Shown here: positions 49,236 through 60,243 of the stretch, one piece after another
Layout of the letters: every line of letters begins with the position of its first letter
Numbering within the stretch: the first letter of the stretch is position 1
From: Emydura subglobosa
Lineage: Eukaryota > Chordata > Testudines > Chelidae
Assembly (NCBI GenBank): GCA_007922225.1
Contig: ML679970.1
Span: forward strand, 43,868,323 to 43,932,322
Direction of reading: 5' to 3'
Length of the DNA: 64,000 nucleotides
The notes under the pieces: model-generated
Database searches by the model: none
What the model was told of the DNA's origin: nothing
Seen by the model: only the letters and a program-made list of their open reading frames with translations
Made by a program: the position numbers and the translations under genes

Positions 49236-49755
49236 GTGATTGTCTAACAGCAGTGGGGGGGGAGGTCCACCGATAGCCCTGATTTAAATCTCAAGCAGCA
49301 GACACTGAGGATCCAGCCTCAATAAGAGGGACAGGTGTTCTCGCCACACCGGATGGCTGCTTTCCCTATCCTGCCAGCCTCACTTCAGGTTGACGTGGAC
49401 TGAGCATCAGCCAACTAGACCTCGTCCGCTGCCTTCGGTCCTGTTGATTGTGAGGAGTTGATCCTCGTTGTCTGTTGCTTGAGGTTAAAATGGGGACTGT
49501 CGGTGGAGCCTCTACTGCCATTAGATGATCGTCATTTGTGAGGACACGAGCTATAACGTCTCGTCTGTTGACGTCGAGGAAGCCGTCACCTTCCTCGCCG
49601 CCGAGCCTACTTACACGTTCAGAGACGTGGCTAACCAGAGGAGAACACAGCCTATTTGCCAGCCAGCGGGCAGGCAGCCGGGGGAGAACAGGAGGTTTGT
49701 AGCGTATGCTAGAGGGGAGCACTGAGAATAGGTTCGTTCCATTTCTTTTCTCTAG

Positions 49756-50004
49756 TAACGGAAGCAAAACTTGAAAAACCCGAGCAAGAGTTATCGGGAC
49801 ACCCGAAGGCCCAGAAACAGCCTCCTCCGCATACAGCTCCCTCGCAGCAGTGCCAGCCTCAGGAATCCGAGCCGAGGAAAAGAGAGGAAGGCAGAGAGCG
49901 ATGGCCTTCGCAGGAGAAGAGGTTCCCCCCCTGGAAGGAGAGCTATGAGCCTGCTTCCAGGAGGGAAGCGGAGCAGGCCGCACCCCAGGAGGGCGAGAGT
50001 AAAA
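49756..50004 (+). CDS. RBM6: RBM6 exon: charged, Gln/Pro-rich linker
   Basis: This 249-nt exon (83 codons) continues the frame with a hydrophilic linker rich in Glu, Lys, Arg, Gln and Pro, e.g. KPEQELSGHPKAQKQPPPH and KRFPPWKESYEPASRREAE. No folded domain is expected. The acceptor is ttttctctag and the donor gtaagt. The antisense frame at 49366-49983 is its shadow. Linkers at this position are the least conserved part of RBM6, so support comes mainly from frame continuity and splice sites. Confidence 0.82.
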
Positions 50005-51150
50005 GTAAGTGGAGTCTCAGGGTTTTGGACAAAGGGCCGAGGTGCAGGGCACCCTGTTTGGCTGAGGGGTGGGCCATGGCTGACGGAGGTCAATGGCTTT
50101 TCACTGTGCAGCCGGTCTGAAGGATGCTTCCTCACTGCGTGGCGTCAGGAAGCTTTGTGATCTGGTGCAGGCAGGGGTAGTTTGGGTGGGGGGGGGGTGT
50201 CTGCTTGGCTTACTCAGCTACTGGTGGATTTGGGGAGGGTGCTCCTGCCTGAGTTTTTCAGGGCATCCCTGGAAGGGGGAACTTGGGGAAAGAGAGAGGT
50301 CGCCGCCCAAGCTGCCCTTAATGAAATTAATTCAGGGCAAGCTACCGCTACCCCCATACCATTCATTTGGTGGTTCCCCCCAGCCCTGCCTCTGTGCTGT
50401 GCTCCAGACCTGCTGCCCCAAGGAGGTCCGTGCTGCTGGGGCGACTCTGTTTTCTCTCTCTCCCCTTCTGAGGAGCACAGAGAGGGAGTCCAGTGGCCCT
50501 AGAAGCCCTGGTTTTCTCAGAGAGGCAGCAGCCAGCTGGGCTGGTTCATTTCTCACAGGGTCTGTGAAGAGCCCAGCAGCTCAGAGCCTGCTCTGCTTCC
50601 TGCTCTCCCTCCTCCACACCCTGCCTTCCCTCCCAGGGGGCCCCTCTCAGCCGTTACCACCACAACGTGCCAGAGGTCAGGTCTTCATGGAGCTGCTTCT
50701 GTTCTGGTGGGGACGCGTCTGTGTCCTCAAATCGGGAGGCTTCCTGTTAGTCATAGCCTGGGTCAGGTCTCCTCTAGGGGGTCCAGTGACCAGCTCAGAC
50801 CTCAGGTCCTTCTGCCCTCTCTGCTGCTTGTTTGTCTTTGCCAGGGGGCTCTCTGGCAGAATTCGGCAGTCGTTGCATTTGTGCATGGTGCTAAAATCTG
50901 GAGGGGGCAGACTCGGATTTCTACGGGACCTGGAATAGCAGGGGCACAGACAATGGGAGGAGATTAGGTCATCAGCCATGTAAACCTACCCCCAGGGGAG
51001 AAAATGAGCACCATGGATGTATAAGCAGCTGCATCAGTTGCATTCAGACAAGTTTATTTTTAGTTTGCCTTCACCGTGTGGGTAAGAAGCTGACTTCATG
51101 CCGCGTTCTCTGTCTTCTCTTCTCTCCCGCACCCTGCCTGGGTTGCGCAG

Positions 51151-51311
51151 CCATTATGCTGAAGCGCATTCCTCGCTTCACCCCGCCGGAAGTGATCGTG
51201 GGCCTTCTAGCGCCCTTTGTGCGTCTCTCCACTTCCAGTGTGAGCATCATTAAGAAAAAGGCGAGCCAGAGGAGTGACAACTATGGCTTCGTTGAACTGG
51301 ACTCTCACGCT
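51151..51311 (+). CDS. RBM6: RBM6 exon: N-terminal half of RRM2
   Basis: The exon begins TIMLKRIPRFTPPEVIVGLL, the beta-1 (RNP2, IMLKRI) and helix-1 part of the second RRM. It ends with the RNP1 strand NYGFVELDSHA. The TPPEVIV text is diagnostic of RBM6 compared with RBM5/RBM10. The acceptor is ggttgcgcag and the donor gtaagt; the exon ends in phase 0. RRM2 recognises RNA in the nucleus as part of splice-site regulation. Confidence 0.95.
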
Positions 51312-52136
51312 GTAAGTGACCCAGACCCTTCCCCAGCATCTGTGTAGTCAGGTTTGCTGATAGCAAGAGGAAACGTAGGACTATAATAGACATGCAAGTG
51401 CATGATACAGTTACCGTGGAAAGGCTCGTCTTACTAGTAGAAGCAGTAGTTTCTCAGGCCAGTCTTCATCTGTCCTTTTGCTCTGCAGTACAAACCGTCC
51501 AAACTTTAGTCCATCATAGCTACCGTTAAGCTGGGTGAATTTCTTGCATCCGTAGCTCTAACATGTAACCTTTCACACATCAGCCTACACCCCCGCTGCA
51601 GAGATCTGCCTTTTGTCCTGAGGCAGAACCATTTCCAATACTCCCTTCTTATTGCCCTGGCTTTGCACAGAGGGTAGTGGCCACAGCAGCCCTCGGGGAA
51701 AGCACTGTGCGCTTCCCCCTTTCGCACATCCCAAGAGTCTTTGAAAAATGTTTAAAAGAGCTGGTAAGGTTTATTGTCCCAGGGTGGTACTCCAAGCTCC
51801 TGCTACTAGCTGCACAGCCTCAAACCATCCTTCGGATAGCGCCCTCCCATGCAGGTCCGAGGCCAGTCCTCTAGCCCAGCAAAACTCACCTGAGCAGCTT
51901 GGAGATCCTCGTGGATATGGATTTACTGAATTCACGAACCAAACTAGAAGACCTGGTTCATGTCCAGTCATCTCTGGAGCCTGTTACGGGATGTGGTGGG
52001 TGATCTGTATCCTCACCAGGGTTCAGCCTCAAACATCTCCCCCAAAGCAGCCCCAGTGACTTCAGAGTTCATTCGATTTTGGAAGCGGGCTTCTGTTTCC
52101 GTCTGAAGAAGGCAGGTTTGTCCCTTCTTTCCCCAG

Positions 52137-52234
52137 GAAGCTGTGCAGTTGGTGAAGGTTCTGCAGAACCTGGATCCCCCAATCTGCATTGATGGACACA
52201 CCGTGATTGTGAACCTGGCCACAGGAAAAAGAAG
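52137..52234 (+). CDS. RBM6: RBM6 exon: C-terminal half of RRM2
   Basis: Encodes EAVQLVKVLQNLDPPICIDG followed by HTVIVNLATGKR, the second helix and beta-4 strand of RRM2. The acceptor is ttccccag and the donor gtgaga. The exon ends two bases into an Arg codon completed at 52843. Confidence 0.95.
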
Positions 52235-52842
52235 GTGAGAGAAGACTAGGCAATGCTATCCCATAGACAGTTGGCTGTGAAACCTTGGTCTGTCCGTTTA
52301 AGGCCACGTTTTCATATTTGAATGCCTAAAGAGAAGCACCCAAATCAGCACAAAGGTGCCTGGATGGGTAATTCAAGTACCCATCTACAGGTTTAAGGGC
52401 TAACTTTACTCATCCAACTTTGACAAGATGACTTGGGTGTCTGAAAAACAAATCACCAGAGTATTTTGGCTGTGTGGGATTAACCTCCTAGTCAAGTGGC
52501 CTTTACAGTATGTGTCCACTAACCCACTGCCATTCCATGGGGGCTAGGAGATGGGGCTTTGGCTTTCCATAGGGCATCAGGGCAGAGGTTATCCACTTCA
52601 GTACATTGCTTGTGCCCAGAGCCTTTGCTGAGTCAGCAACTCCCTGGAGTTGGTCTGCCATGCCCCACATCTGACAGGGAGCAGCCCCACAGAGCCGGTG
52701 ATGGCTGTAATGTGACTGCTTGCCCTTGGGTTGCGAGGACTTTCCTCTTTTCTTTGTGGCCCTGCTGGCCTTTTCCAACATGCTGAGGTTAAAAAAAAGC
52801 TCAACTGGCTTTAATTTGGAAATTCTCTTTCTCTCTCACTAG

Positions 52843-52885
52843 AAATGACTACGGGGAGCAGGCCAACCATCCCTACTACAACCCG
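52843..52885 (+). CDS. RBM6: RBM6 micro-exon after RRM2
   Basis: A 43-nt exon completing the Arg codon and encoding NDYGEQANHPYYNP. The pyrimidine-rich acceptor (ttctctttctctctcactag) and donor (gtaggt) are both good, and the phase matches the neighbours. The following intron of about 9.9 kb contains the retroviral composite. Confidence 0.9.
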
Positions 52886-53696
52886 GTAGGTCTGCGCCTG
52901 CGCTGCGTCCTGCAGCTAGCAAAAGAGGCTAGTTGTGGTTGTCGTCATCTGTGCTGTCGTCTATGATAGCACGCACACTGAGGGGGAAATTGGGTTGCGG
53001 ATGCCTGTTAGCGGGAATGGGCTTTTCTTTGCCTGATCGCTTCCCCTGAGCTGCCAAAACCTCCAGGTGTTGAAGGCAGAACACTCAGACAAGGAGGGAA
53101 ACTTACGTTTTGCTCCACTCTGCTTGTACCTCGTAGGCACTGCAACAGGCACTGTTCTGTCTGTAACATCCTGCTCTGCCCTACAGTGCAACCAGGGGAA
53201 CTCAGGGCAGAGACTTGAAGGGGTGAAATACCTGGTTTGTATTAGCCAATACTCATGCGTTGGGCATAGGGCATTTCATATGATATTATGTCTTTCCCGC
53301 AATGCTGTCCACTTGGCTCGCTCTTGTCAAGAGATATCTATCCTACAGTATTCTGCAAAGCGAAACATGGCTTTTGATATTAGCAAAGAAAAAGCCTGTC
53401 AAAGGCAAAATACATTCATTCTGCATTCTACCATGTACCTTCATGGGCAACTGGTTTCAAATGTAGTATCCAGAAGAGACATAAGGAAAGGTACAGAACT
53501 GTAGGCTCGCAGACTGACGCAAATGGGTGGGTTGGATCATCAGAGGCATAAAGTGATTTCTAAGCTGCAAGCAGACGTGCTATAAATGTAAGTGGTTCGG
53601 GGGCGGATTTCGAAGCCCGTCCTATGTAAAGTGAACTGAATACACTGCGAGAAGCCACTTCCCAGAAGGACTGTAATCATGCTTACTTTCCTTCCT

Positions 53697-53750
53697 TGTC
53701 GAATCCAAGGCCAGAAGGGACCACTGTGATCATGTAGACTGACTAATGCA
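53697..53750 (-). repeat. Short CR1-type 3' fragment
   Basis: The text tccaaggccagaagggaccactgtgatcat is the minus-strand beginning of the CR1-type 3' repeat seen at 15.5 and 19.0 kb. Confidence 0.5.
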
Positions 53751-54231
53751 GCTATCTTCTTTAGTAGCTTTTGTATTGTTCTGCTCTGTCTTTAGACAGG
53801 AAATTGGCTAAGTTTGCAGAACTTGCTGCTGCCACCTGTGCTTTGAAATGCTCTCACAGAGTTAGTTAATCTCCCTTGGCTCATGTCTGTTAATCAATAT
53901 TTGTCTCATTGACTGTCATAACTTCAGATAAGTACTTACCCCTAACAGCTTTAAAAAAAAAAAAAAAGAGAGAGACAGAAAATCCAGAGTTGGGGGTAGG
54001 ATCTCTTCTGTACAGGGTGGGGTGTGAGGTGTCCTCTCTGTACAGAACAGGTTGGAGACCTTAGTGTATGTTGGACTGAGGCCCTGATCAAAGCCGACTG
54101 AAGGAAATGGGTCTTACTCTGGTCTTCAGCGGGCTTTTGGATCAGGCCCTGCGAGAGGACCTCTGTCCCCTTATTAGAGGAAAAGCTATGCCTGCTCTTC
54201 CTCCATTTGAAATGGCTGAAAGAGTGTCACC

Positions 54232-54289
54232 TGTGGCACGGTGTGTTGGCCACCGGTGTCTATCAGTGTAGGCTGCGTGCGTGTGTCCC
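54232..54289 (-). repeat. LTR 3'-end (U5-side) remnant, left border of the ERV
   Basis: These 58 bp match the terminal part of the full LTR at 56369-56426, with about four differences. Protease-like sequence begins abruptly at 54290, so the rest of the LTR, and in this copy most of pol and all of env, has been deleted. Confidence 0.85.
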
Positions 54290-54490
54290 AAACTGAAGGA
54301 CTAGTTCTTTAACTTTATCATTTTGAGATTTTCTCGATATTCCCTTTATGCATGTTGTCTCTAAGACGGGATAATTTTGGTACATGTCTTTTACTATAGT
54401 AACCCCTGCCCCCGTATCCAATAAAAAGTTAACAAGCCTATCCCCGACTCGGATGTCTAAATGGGGATGCCCCCAGACGTCTAAAGTCAT
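54290..54490 (-). pseudogene. pro: ERV protease fragment
   Basis: The minus-strand frame carries the aspartic protease signature LLDTGAGVTI, with catalytic Asp in DTG, preceded by a short N-terminal strand. Retroviral protease normally dimerises and cleaves Gag and Gag-Pol. The fragment stops at the LTR remnant after about 65 codons, so the flap-side and C-terminal parts are lost. The last eight codons of the open frame lie in the LTR remnant. Confidence 0.8.
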
Positions 54491-54811
54491 GGGTTGCTGA
54501 AAAATACATTCCGAGTCTTGGGGTGGGCTGGCCTATGCTTTATATTTTATGTCCCCTGGCTCTTTTAATCCAGAGATGAACACAACAGGTGTTCCTTGCT
54601 TCTTTTCCTTCTCTCGTCTGCTTTCATTACTGATTTTACATGTAGCTGTGCCTGTAGTTTGTCAATTTCATCTTTTAACTCTGTTTTCCTGCACTAATTG
54701 TCCTGTGGATTTCCATTCCCCTTCTCTTCTTATTTCTCTACTTTTCTCTGTTCCTCGGCCTCTCCAACCACGGCCTCAACCACGGGGAAAATACCCTGGT
54801 CCTTTCATTCT

Positions 54812-55240
54812 CTACTGCCCTAACTGAGTTCGTATTTCACTTACTGGGGTTCCCTCACATTGTCTAACAACTGTTTCTATTTTTTCTAACCATTCTGGCA
54901 TGAGTATGTGTGCCCCCTCCTCTTCGCACCAGGCTTTCATCCATTCAGCTACTCCTGTTGGGAGTGCCTGTAAGATGATCGCTTTTAAGCTTGGCTGATC
55001 TAGTGCATCCTCAGTGAACTCAAAATATGCCTGAATTCTTTCGGCTAACTGTGCAGGGGCTTCTCCTGGTATTCTGCCCAATGCTCCCAGTGTTGCAAAT
55101 TGTGATGGTAACTTGAAATGTTTTTGTACTACACGTTTAAGCATTTGCTCAATTCCGTCATCAAAGAGCCTAGCAGAGTTTTGAATAATAGCGGCTGTTC
55201 CTTTAACGTTATTCCCACAGCTTGCACTAGCTGAGAGCAT
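54812..55240 (-). pseudogene. gag: ERV Gag, capsid C-terminal region
   Basis: The minus-strand frame of 142 codons includes a block resembling the major homology region of retroviral capsid (GRIPGEAPAQLAERIQAYFE). It is separated from the upstream Gag frame by a short break at 55241-55248. No Cys-His zinc knuckle is visible in the next 300 bases towards protease, a region with several stops. Confidence 0.65.
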
Positions 55241-55248
55241 TTACTTAA

Positions 55249-55860
55249 CTACCTCATGAAATGATTGAAGCTGTCTGTTGGCGGGGATCCCACAGCTCCT
55301 ACCAGAGTGGTTAACTCATTAATTTTCAGTGCCCCTGTGCGAGGTGGCAGCCTGCTTGGTCTAGGTCGACCCTCTCTGCTATCTATGACCCCAGAAGCTA
55401 TTATATCTTGGGGTCCCATACCTACTTTTCTTGCTTTACCAAAATTTCCTGTTAAATGATGATGCGTTGCATCTATTGTCCCTTCTAATTCAGCTGTCTG
55501 CTGATCCATCTGTCTATACACTTTTTGAAACGGGGTTGATTCCGGTCTTGGACATTCTGCTCCACTGTGGCCCTCCCCGTTTTTGCCGGTATAGTCACCT
55601 AGCTCTCCAGCTCTAACAGGGATGGTTCTAGGTTTTGGTGTAGGTGTCACCGAAACCTGGTTCTCAACATAAGGTGGTGGTTTCGGTGCAGTGGCCCCTA
55701 CGTACGGTTCTTTGGGTGGCAATTGGTCTGGGTCATTCCATATATCTTCATCCCAATCGTCCCAAGTTCCTTTTTTTAGTTCTGCTAAGGCCACTTTTTT
55801 CCATGTCTGTCCCCTCATACTCTGCTGTTGTCCTCCAAAATTTATTATGGGGGACGGCAC
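55249..55860 (-). pseudogene. gag: ERV Gag, middle region with PPPY late motif
   Basis: The frame (203 codons) is Pro-rich and acidic, and contains KPPPYVE, a late-domain type motif that in retroviruses recruits NEDD4-family ligases for budding. The C-terminal half (about 55249-55400) looks like the start of capsid. It overlaps the preceding frame by 113 bases in a different register, indicating a frameshift at a C-run near 55855. Confidence 0.65.
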
Positions 55861-56365
55861 TGCTTTTTTGTAAATTTTCTACAGCTGTTTCTAGGTGTTG
55901 ATTTTCCTGTTTTAATTGCTCGAGCATATCATGTGTCTGAACGGCTTTTTGCCCTGCCAGCAGAGCCTGAGTTTTCCAATGTTCAGCCGTTTGAGTTATC
56001 TGATTTAACTCTTTCATTGTATTTGTTGCTAGCTCTGATACTTTAATAGCATGCTGCCTTAACCATCTCAGCGCCATGGCCATGATTTGGAGTACTCTAC
56101 ACTTTTTACTCTTATTATTCTCTTTTAGGGCAACGCTCTCAGCTATTGACCTACATATTCCTGTCCATGTTTCCCCACTCTGTTTCTTAAACTCATATGA
56201 ACCACCTTTACTTGCTACCCAGTTCGTCCAATATTCATCTAACTCTGTATGTATCTGAAGGGAGGGTAAAAGGGGATTACCTAGCTCGCGGTTTTCTGTA
56301 ATGTTAGATCGCAATTCCTTCCAGAGGACAGCTTGTTTACTTACCAGATCAGTGATCGGGGTCAC
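55748..56365 (-). pseudogene. gag: ERV Gag N-terminal region
   Basis: The frame (205 codons) opens inside the primer binding site on a GTG; the first in-frame ATG is about 90 codons in. The product is helical, with a Gln/Glu-rich coiled-coil-like segment before the frameshift. There is no N-terminal Met-Gly myristoylation signal at the open end, so the true start is uncertain: it could be the internal ATG or a spliced leader. Confidence 0.5.
56339..56345 (-). promoter_or_regulatory. Candidate retroviral 5' splice site
   Basis: On the minus strand the sequence reads gatctg then gtaagt, a near-perfect donor located just downstream of the primer binding site. This is where retroviruses place the donor used to make spliced env mRNA. 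Confidence 0.5.
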
Positions 56366-56367
56366 CA
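56350..56367 (-). promoter_or_regulatory. Primer binding site, tRNA-Trp-like
   Basis: One base inside the LTR, the minus strand reads tggtgaccccga followed by tcactg. The first 12 bases equal the complement of the tRNA-Trp 3' end, the primer used by avian alpharetroviruses. The remaining six diverge. Confidence 0.65.
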
Positions 56368-56368
56368 G

Positions 56369-57074
56369 TGTGGTACGGTGTGTTGGCCACCGGTGTTTAT
56401 CAGTGCAGGCTGCGTGCGTGTGTCCCTGTGCAGATGCTGTCCCAGCTCTGATTAGGAAACCGAGACGGCTCTCACGATTGAATGAATCGACACAACCACG
56501 GATTAGCTGAGTAACGAAGGCACTCAGGCCAGGTTTATTGCGTGCGGCACAATGAGACGTGACCTACAGAGTATCTCTGGGTCAGTTTCGTATAGGCGGC
56601 ATTACAATGGCCACGGCCCAACGGTGGGACTTTCCGTTATCCCCTAGACTGGATGATGTTGTTCCCTCTGACACCCTCTTTTATACATAGTTACATACAA
56701 TTTCGTTCTGCCCCCTTCAACGTAGGTAGTTGCCACCCTCTTGATGTAGTCTAATACCACCTTTTTCCATTAATTGGCTGATTTGGGCAAAACAACTCCA
56801 TTTATCACCTTTTAGTCATTTCTATTCATCAGTGTGTCATTTTAGGGAGTTAGTTCTCTTTGGTATCTTGGTGCCTCCTGCACCTGCTACATAATTTGCA
56901 TTTTAGTAATATTTTGGCAATGTATATGCTTGCAGTATCAGAACTTTCCTGTGCCAATTTCAGTTAACTTGTTTTTTTCCCGTTATACTCCTGTTCACTC
57001 GGCTTTTTCCACTTAGGCCTTAGCCTGTTTTACAGGCCTTATGACTACATTACTTAGGTCTGATACTTACTACA
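56369..57074 (-). repeat. Full-length ERV LTR, minus orientation
   Basis: This 706-bp LTR starts tgtagtaag and ends taccaca on the minus strand. It contains a tataaaa box, an aataaa signal and a U5 ending. It matches the + LTR at 61936-62640 with about 25 substitutions and one indel by eye. It is bounded by a polypurine tract on its 5' side and a primer binding site on its 3' side, so it joins the end of one provirus to the start of another. Confidence 0.93.
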
Positions 57075-57088
57075 TTCCCCCACTTTTT
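57075..57088 (-). promoter_or_regulatory. Polypurine tract
   Basis: On the minus strand aaaaagtgggggaa immediately precedes the LTR tg, the expected plus-strand primer position upstream of a 3' LTR. Confidence 0.8.
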
Positions 57089-57379
57089 ATCTTTTTATGG
57101 GGAGGATGTTTACCCATCGTCCTGGAAAAGCATAATCATGGACTTAAAGGTAACCCAGTGGACTGAACACTGTTATGTGGTAACCTCTTTTGCTGCTATC
57201 CATACATTCATGCCCCATCTGTCCCTTAGTCTACACATTCCCTTGTACGACTGATGGGCAGATTTTATTCCCAATTGTTTTTGGACCCTTATGGTGGGCC
57301 TGGGAATGTTAGGTCTGAGACTATTTTTGTTTAGTGGGGTTCAGTAGTTCATGCTGTTGTTATAACGCTGATACTTTGT

Positions 57380-57600
57380 GTTATAAAATATACCTCTAGT
57401 AAATATATTGATTAAATATATAAAAGATATATAGGTTTACTTAATATATAATATGATATATATAAATATATGAAATATATCATATATGCAATAGCTTATA
57501 AACCTTATTGCAGTTAATATAATACTATAATATATGTGAATATATAGAATATATGATATATGTGATAATATAGGATTATGAACCTTATTGCATTTGATAT
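57380..57600. repeat. AT-rich tract in ERV between env and LTR
   Basis: This is a run of atatata-type sequence with two diverged copies of a unit containing aaccttattgca. It is non-coding and lies between the env end and the polypurine tract. Confidence 0.7.
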
Positions 57601-57639
57601 GGTAATGTTGCTATGGCAGTGTTGATAGCGAGTTCCATA

Positions 57640-60053
57640 CCTCTTTCCACATGATTTTGGATGGCTCTTCTTGTTTGGTGTCACATATAGCAATACATGC
57701 CCATCAAAGCATTGTTAATCCCTGTATTACCATTAATAATACACTGAGTGTTCTGACTATTGGGTGTAGGGTCATGTCTTCTGGGATTGCCCACCAAGGT
57801 GTCTGTAATGCGCTCTGTACACTATCTATCTCATCCATCTGTTGTTGAATGAGATTGTCTATTGGTATTAGAGACTCCTTACTTCTTGCCACCAAATCAT
57901 GTATATCTAATTTCAAATGTTCTGTTGGAGGGAACATTTCAGTTAATAAGCTTTGGATATGTCCAGGAGGAGGAACAATTTCAGTAAGTGTTCACACTGC
58001 TGGTGGATCAAAAAGCATGAGTTCCAATTTGGATAGTGCTGGTTATTGGCACACAGAATCCTGTCTCCTTTCTAGGGCATGAGTACCCATGTATAGTGAA
58101 ATTGGAATACCCCAAAGCACATACCACATCGTGTATTCGCACTACTTCATTAACCAATTCCTTTTCTATCGATCGGGCCCAGCCTTTTTTGGTGGTGTTG
58201 GTGTCAATTGTGGCATAACATTCACAGAGCCACTAGCCATTATGTTTGGTACAATAGGCCTGCTTAATTTCTATACCTGTGTCGGTTACCAATCTTACAG
58301 TAGGGTAATATTGTATATATGTATTGGTTATCAATGTTCTCACACTGTTGGCGTAATATACCTTGACTGGGGCCTGCATCCATCTTGGAATGGCCATCAT
58401 GATGCTCAGGGTTTTCCTATCCTCGTGATCCTGAGTTGGTACTCTATCAAATTTAGCAAACTGTAAAAATACTGGATTGATGTGCTCCACTCCTTGTTTC
58501 TGTGTTTGTTTTAGAATGGTTGTGTGACTTAATAATCATGGCCATTCCTGCAATTTTAGTTGTAATAGACTTTGCTGAATTATTTCTAGTATGCGATTTC
58601 CATAAGCCACACAAGCCACGGCCAGGGATGCATCGTTTTGTTCTGTGCTATTAATTATTGTAAGTATAGTTTCATTAAGACGTTCAAACCCTTGGGCTAT
58701 AAGATGCATATTCTCAATAGTGATTGCATGTTGGACCAACAGTAGGCTACTGATACCTCCTCCTGTTTTAACTGCCTTTCCTATTCCACTCACAATACTA
58801 TTTATTTTTAAATTAAGATTTTCAATATCTGCTGAATTCCATATGGACATGCCAAGACCTGAGCCTCCCAGTATAATTTCTGCAATTCCTCTCTCTCCTT
58901 TGCTGTTCCTATAAGGGATTTTGTGACTCTTTCCAAAATTGTATTTGCATTTCCAATTTTACATTAAACCACTCTTTATACTGTGGAGGGCATTGTTTTG
59001 GCATGGTCATACAGTAACATTTAACTTCAGGGGTATGTATATCCAACCGACATTTTCTACTATATATGCTATAGTAGGATGCAAAAATATTCCTGATGTA
59101 GACCAAGGCTGTAAATCTGGGCACTCCTTTGCGGGGGATGTTGTTGGCAGAGGGGTTGTAATTGATGGCGGGGCTGCAGTGGTGGTGGGGCAGGTTTCCT
59201 CACATACCTGTACATGATATATGCATTTTCGAATATCTGGAAAGAGGGTCAACGTTCCAGTATAGGTACCCTTATCTTTTAACTGAACGTTCTTTATATA
59301 AATAGAGGTTTTCCATCTATCCTCAAGATTGATAAAGTTAACTCTATTTAACCATCCTTCATATGTTTTGGCCACTCCTTTGATGTAACTAATTACTATT
59401 TCCCCTCCTTTAAACCAATCAATCCAAACTTCTATTTTTTCTTTAGGGTATGGGTGAATGTTACATTGCAGGGCCAAATTTTCTCCTTCTCATGCTGTTA
59501 TATGGTGTTCCATTACTTGTTGGGTATTGGACAGAACTTGTGGTCGCTCCAGTACCTGTTCTTGGTCCCTGATTATCCTGGTCTTATTCTCCACTGATAT
59601 TACATTCTTGCTATTGGAACTGATGCTGGAAGGAACAATAAAAACAATAACTTGGTCACAATTAATAACCTCATCCACTTCCAACAACAAGCACACTCCC
59701 TCTTTGTGTCTTTGGTTAATGTTAATGTCTTCAATTTTTTGTCGATTCGTCCCCACTTTCTCCACACGGACGTGTTCAGTCTGGCTTATTCCTGCAACAG
59801 TCCATCCCCATGCCATCTTTATAAGAAATGGTGAAACCCTGACGGTATGTCCTGTTTGTTGTCTTCCTTCTGTTTGGCATACCAGTTTTACAACAGTTCC
59901 AACAGGGTGACTTTGACTTCTTGCATTCAGAGTCTCAAGGGGATCACTGGAAATTTCGGTCCACAAACTTCTTACCATGATATGAGTTTGGTTTAAGTTT
60001 TTGGTATCAGATAGCAGCAGCAATCTCCATATCCAGATCAGGTTTGGGTTCAT
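57640..60053 (-). pseudogene. env: ERV envelope gene with Ig-like surface domain(s), multiply broken
   Basis: Reading leftward from 60053: a signal-peptide-like start (MNPNLIWIWRLLLL); a first possible Ig-like region (Cys near residue 59, WGW about 25 later); a clearer V-set-like domain at about 59485-59200; a Thr/Pro stalk with several cysteines at about 59200-59110; then the TM subunit from about 58910. TM has a Gly-rich fusion-peptide-like IILGGSGLG, long helical heptads (58536-58850), a Cys-containing middle, and a WW plus hydrophobic anchor near 57704-57790. The gamma-type CX6CC motif is not seen. Breaks: a stop near 59487, frameshifts near 59020 and 58915, stops near 58534 and 58231, and a frameshift near 57960. 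It is unable to encode a complete product. Confidence 0.75.
59200..59489 (-). other. Immunoglobulin V-like domain within ERV Env
   Basis: In the frame 59007-59477 the order is that of a V-set: a G-E-N-L-x-L-x-C B strand straddling the upstream stop; IEVWIDWF with the core Trp (residue 21); a YEGWLNRV C''/D segment; SIYIKNVQLKDKGTYT (E-F strands, D-x-G-x-Y); then CIYHVQVCE as G strand. The F-strand cysteine expected two residues after the Tyr is Gly (near 59257). The pattern is closest in feel to butyrophilin/B7-type V domains, but that is a by-eye judgement. Confidence 0.6.
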
Positions 60054-60243
60054 AATCTATAAAAACAAAACACAACACTCGCTTCTCCCTTTTTAAGCTT
60101 CGGATTCCTAAGGGCAGTGCTTCCAGCAATTCACCCTTTCACTCCTGTCTGGGTCTTTTTCCACCCATCATTTCTTCCTGTTTATAATTTCTGTCCAATA
60201 TTTCCAAAATTGTGGCCTCAATTAAGGGTCCTGTAATTTGGAA

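Noticed and set aside
49366..49983. 205-codon minus ORF
   Set aside because: Antisense shadow of the RBM6 linker exon.
50093..50938. 281-codon plus ORF after an RBM6 exon
   Set aside because: Hydrophobic, low-complexity translation of GC-rich intron with no domain; the exon upstream ends at a strong gtaagt donor.
57380..57600. CRISPR-like or satellite array
   Set aside because: AT-rich low-complexity tract with only two diverged units.
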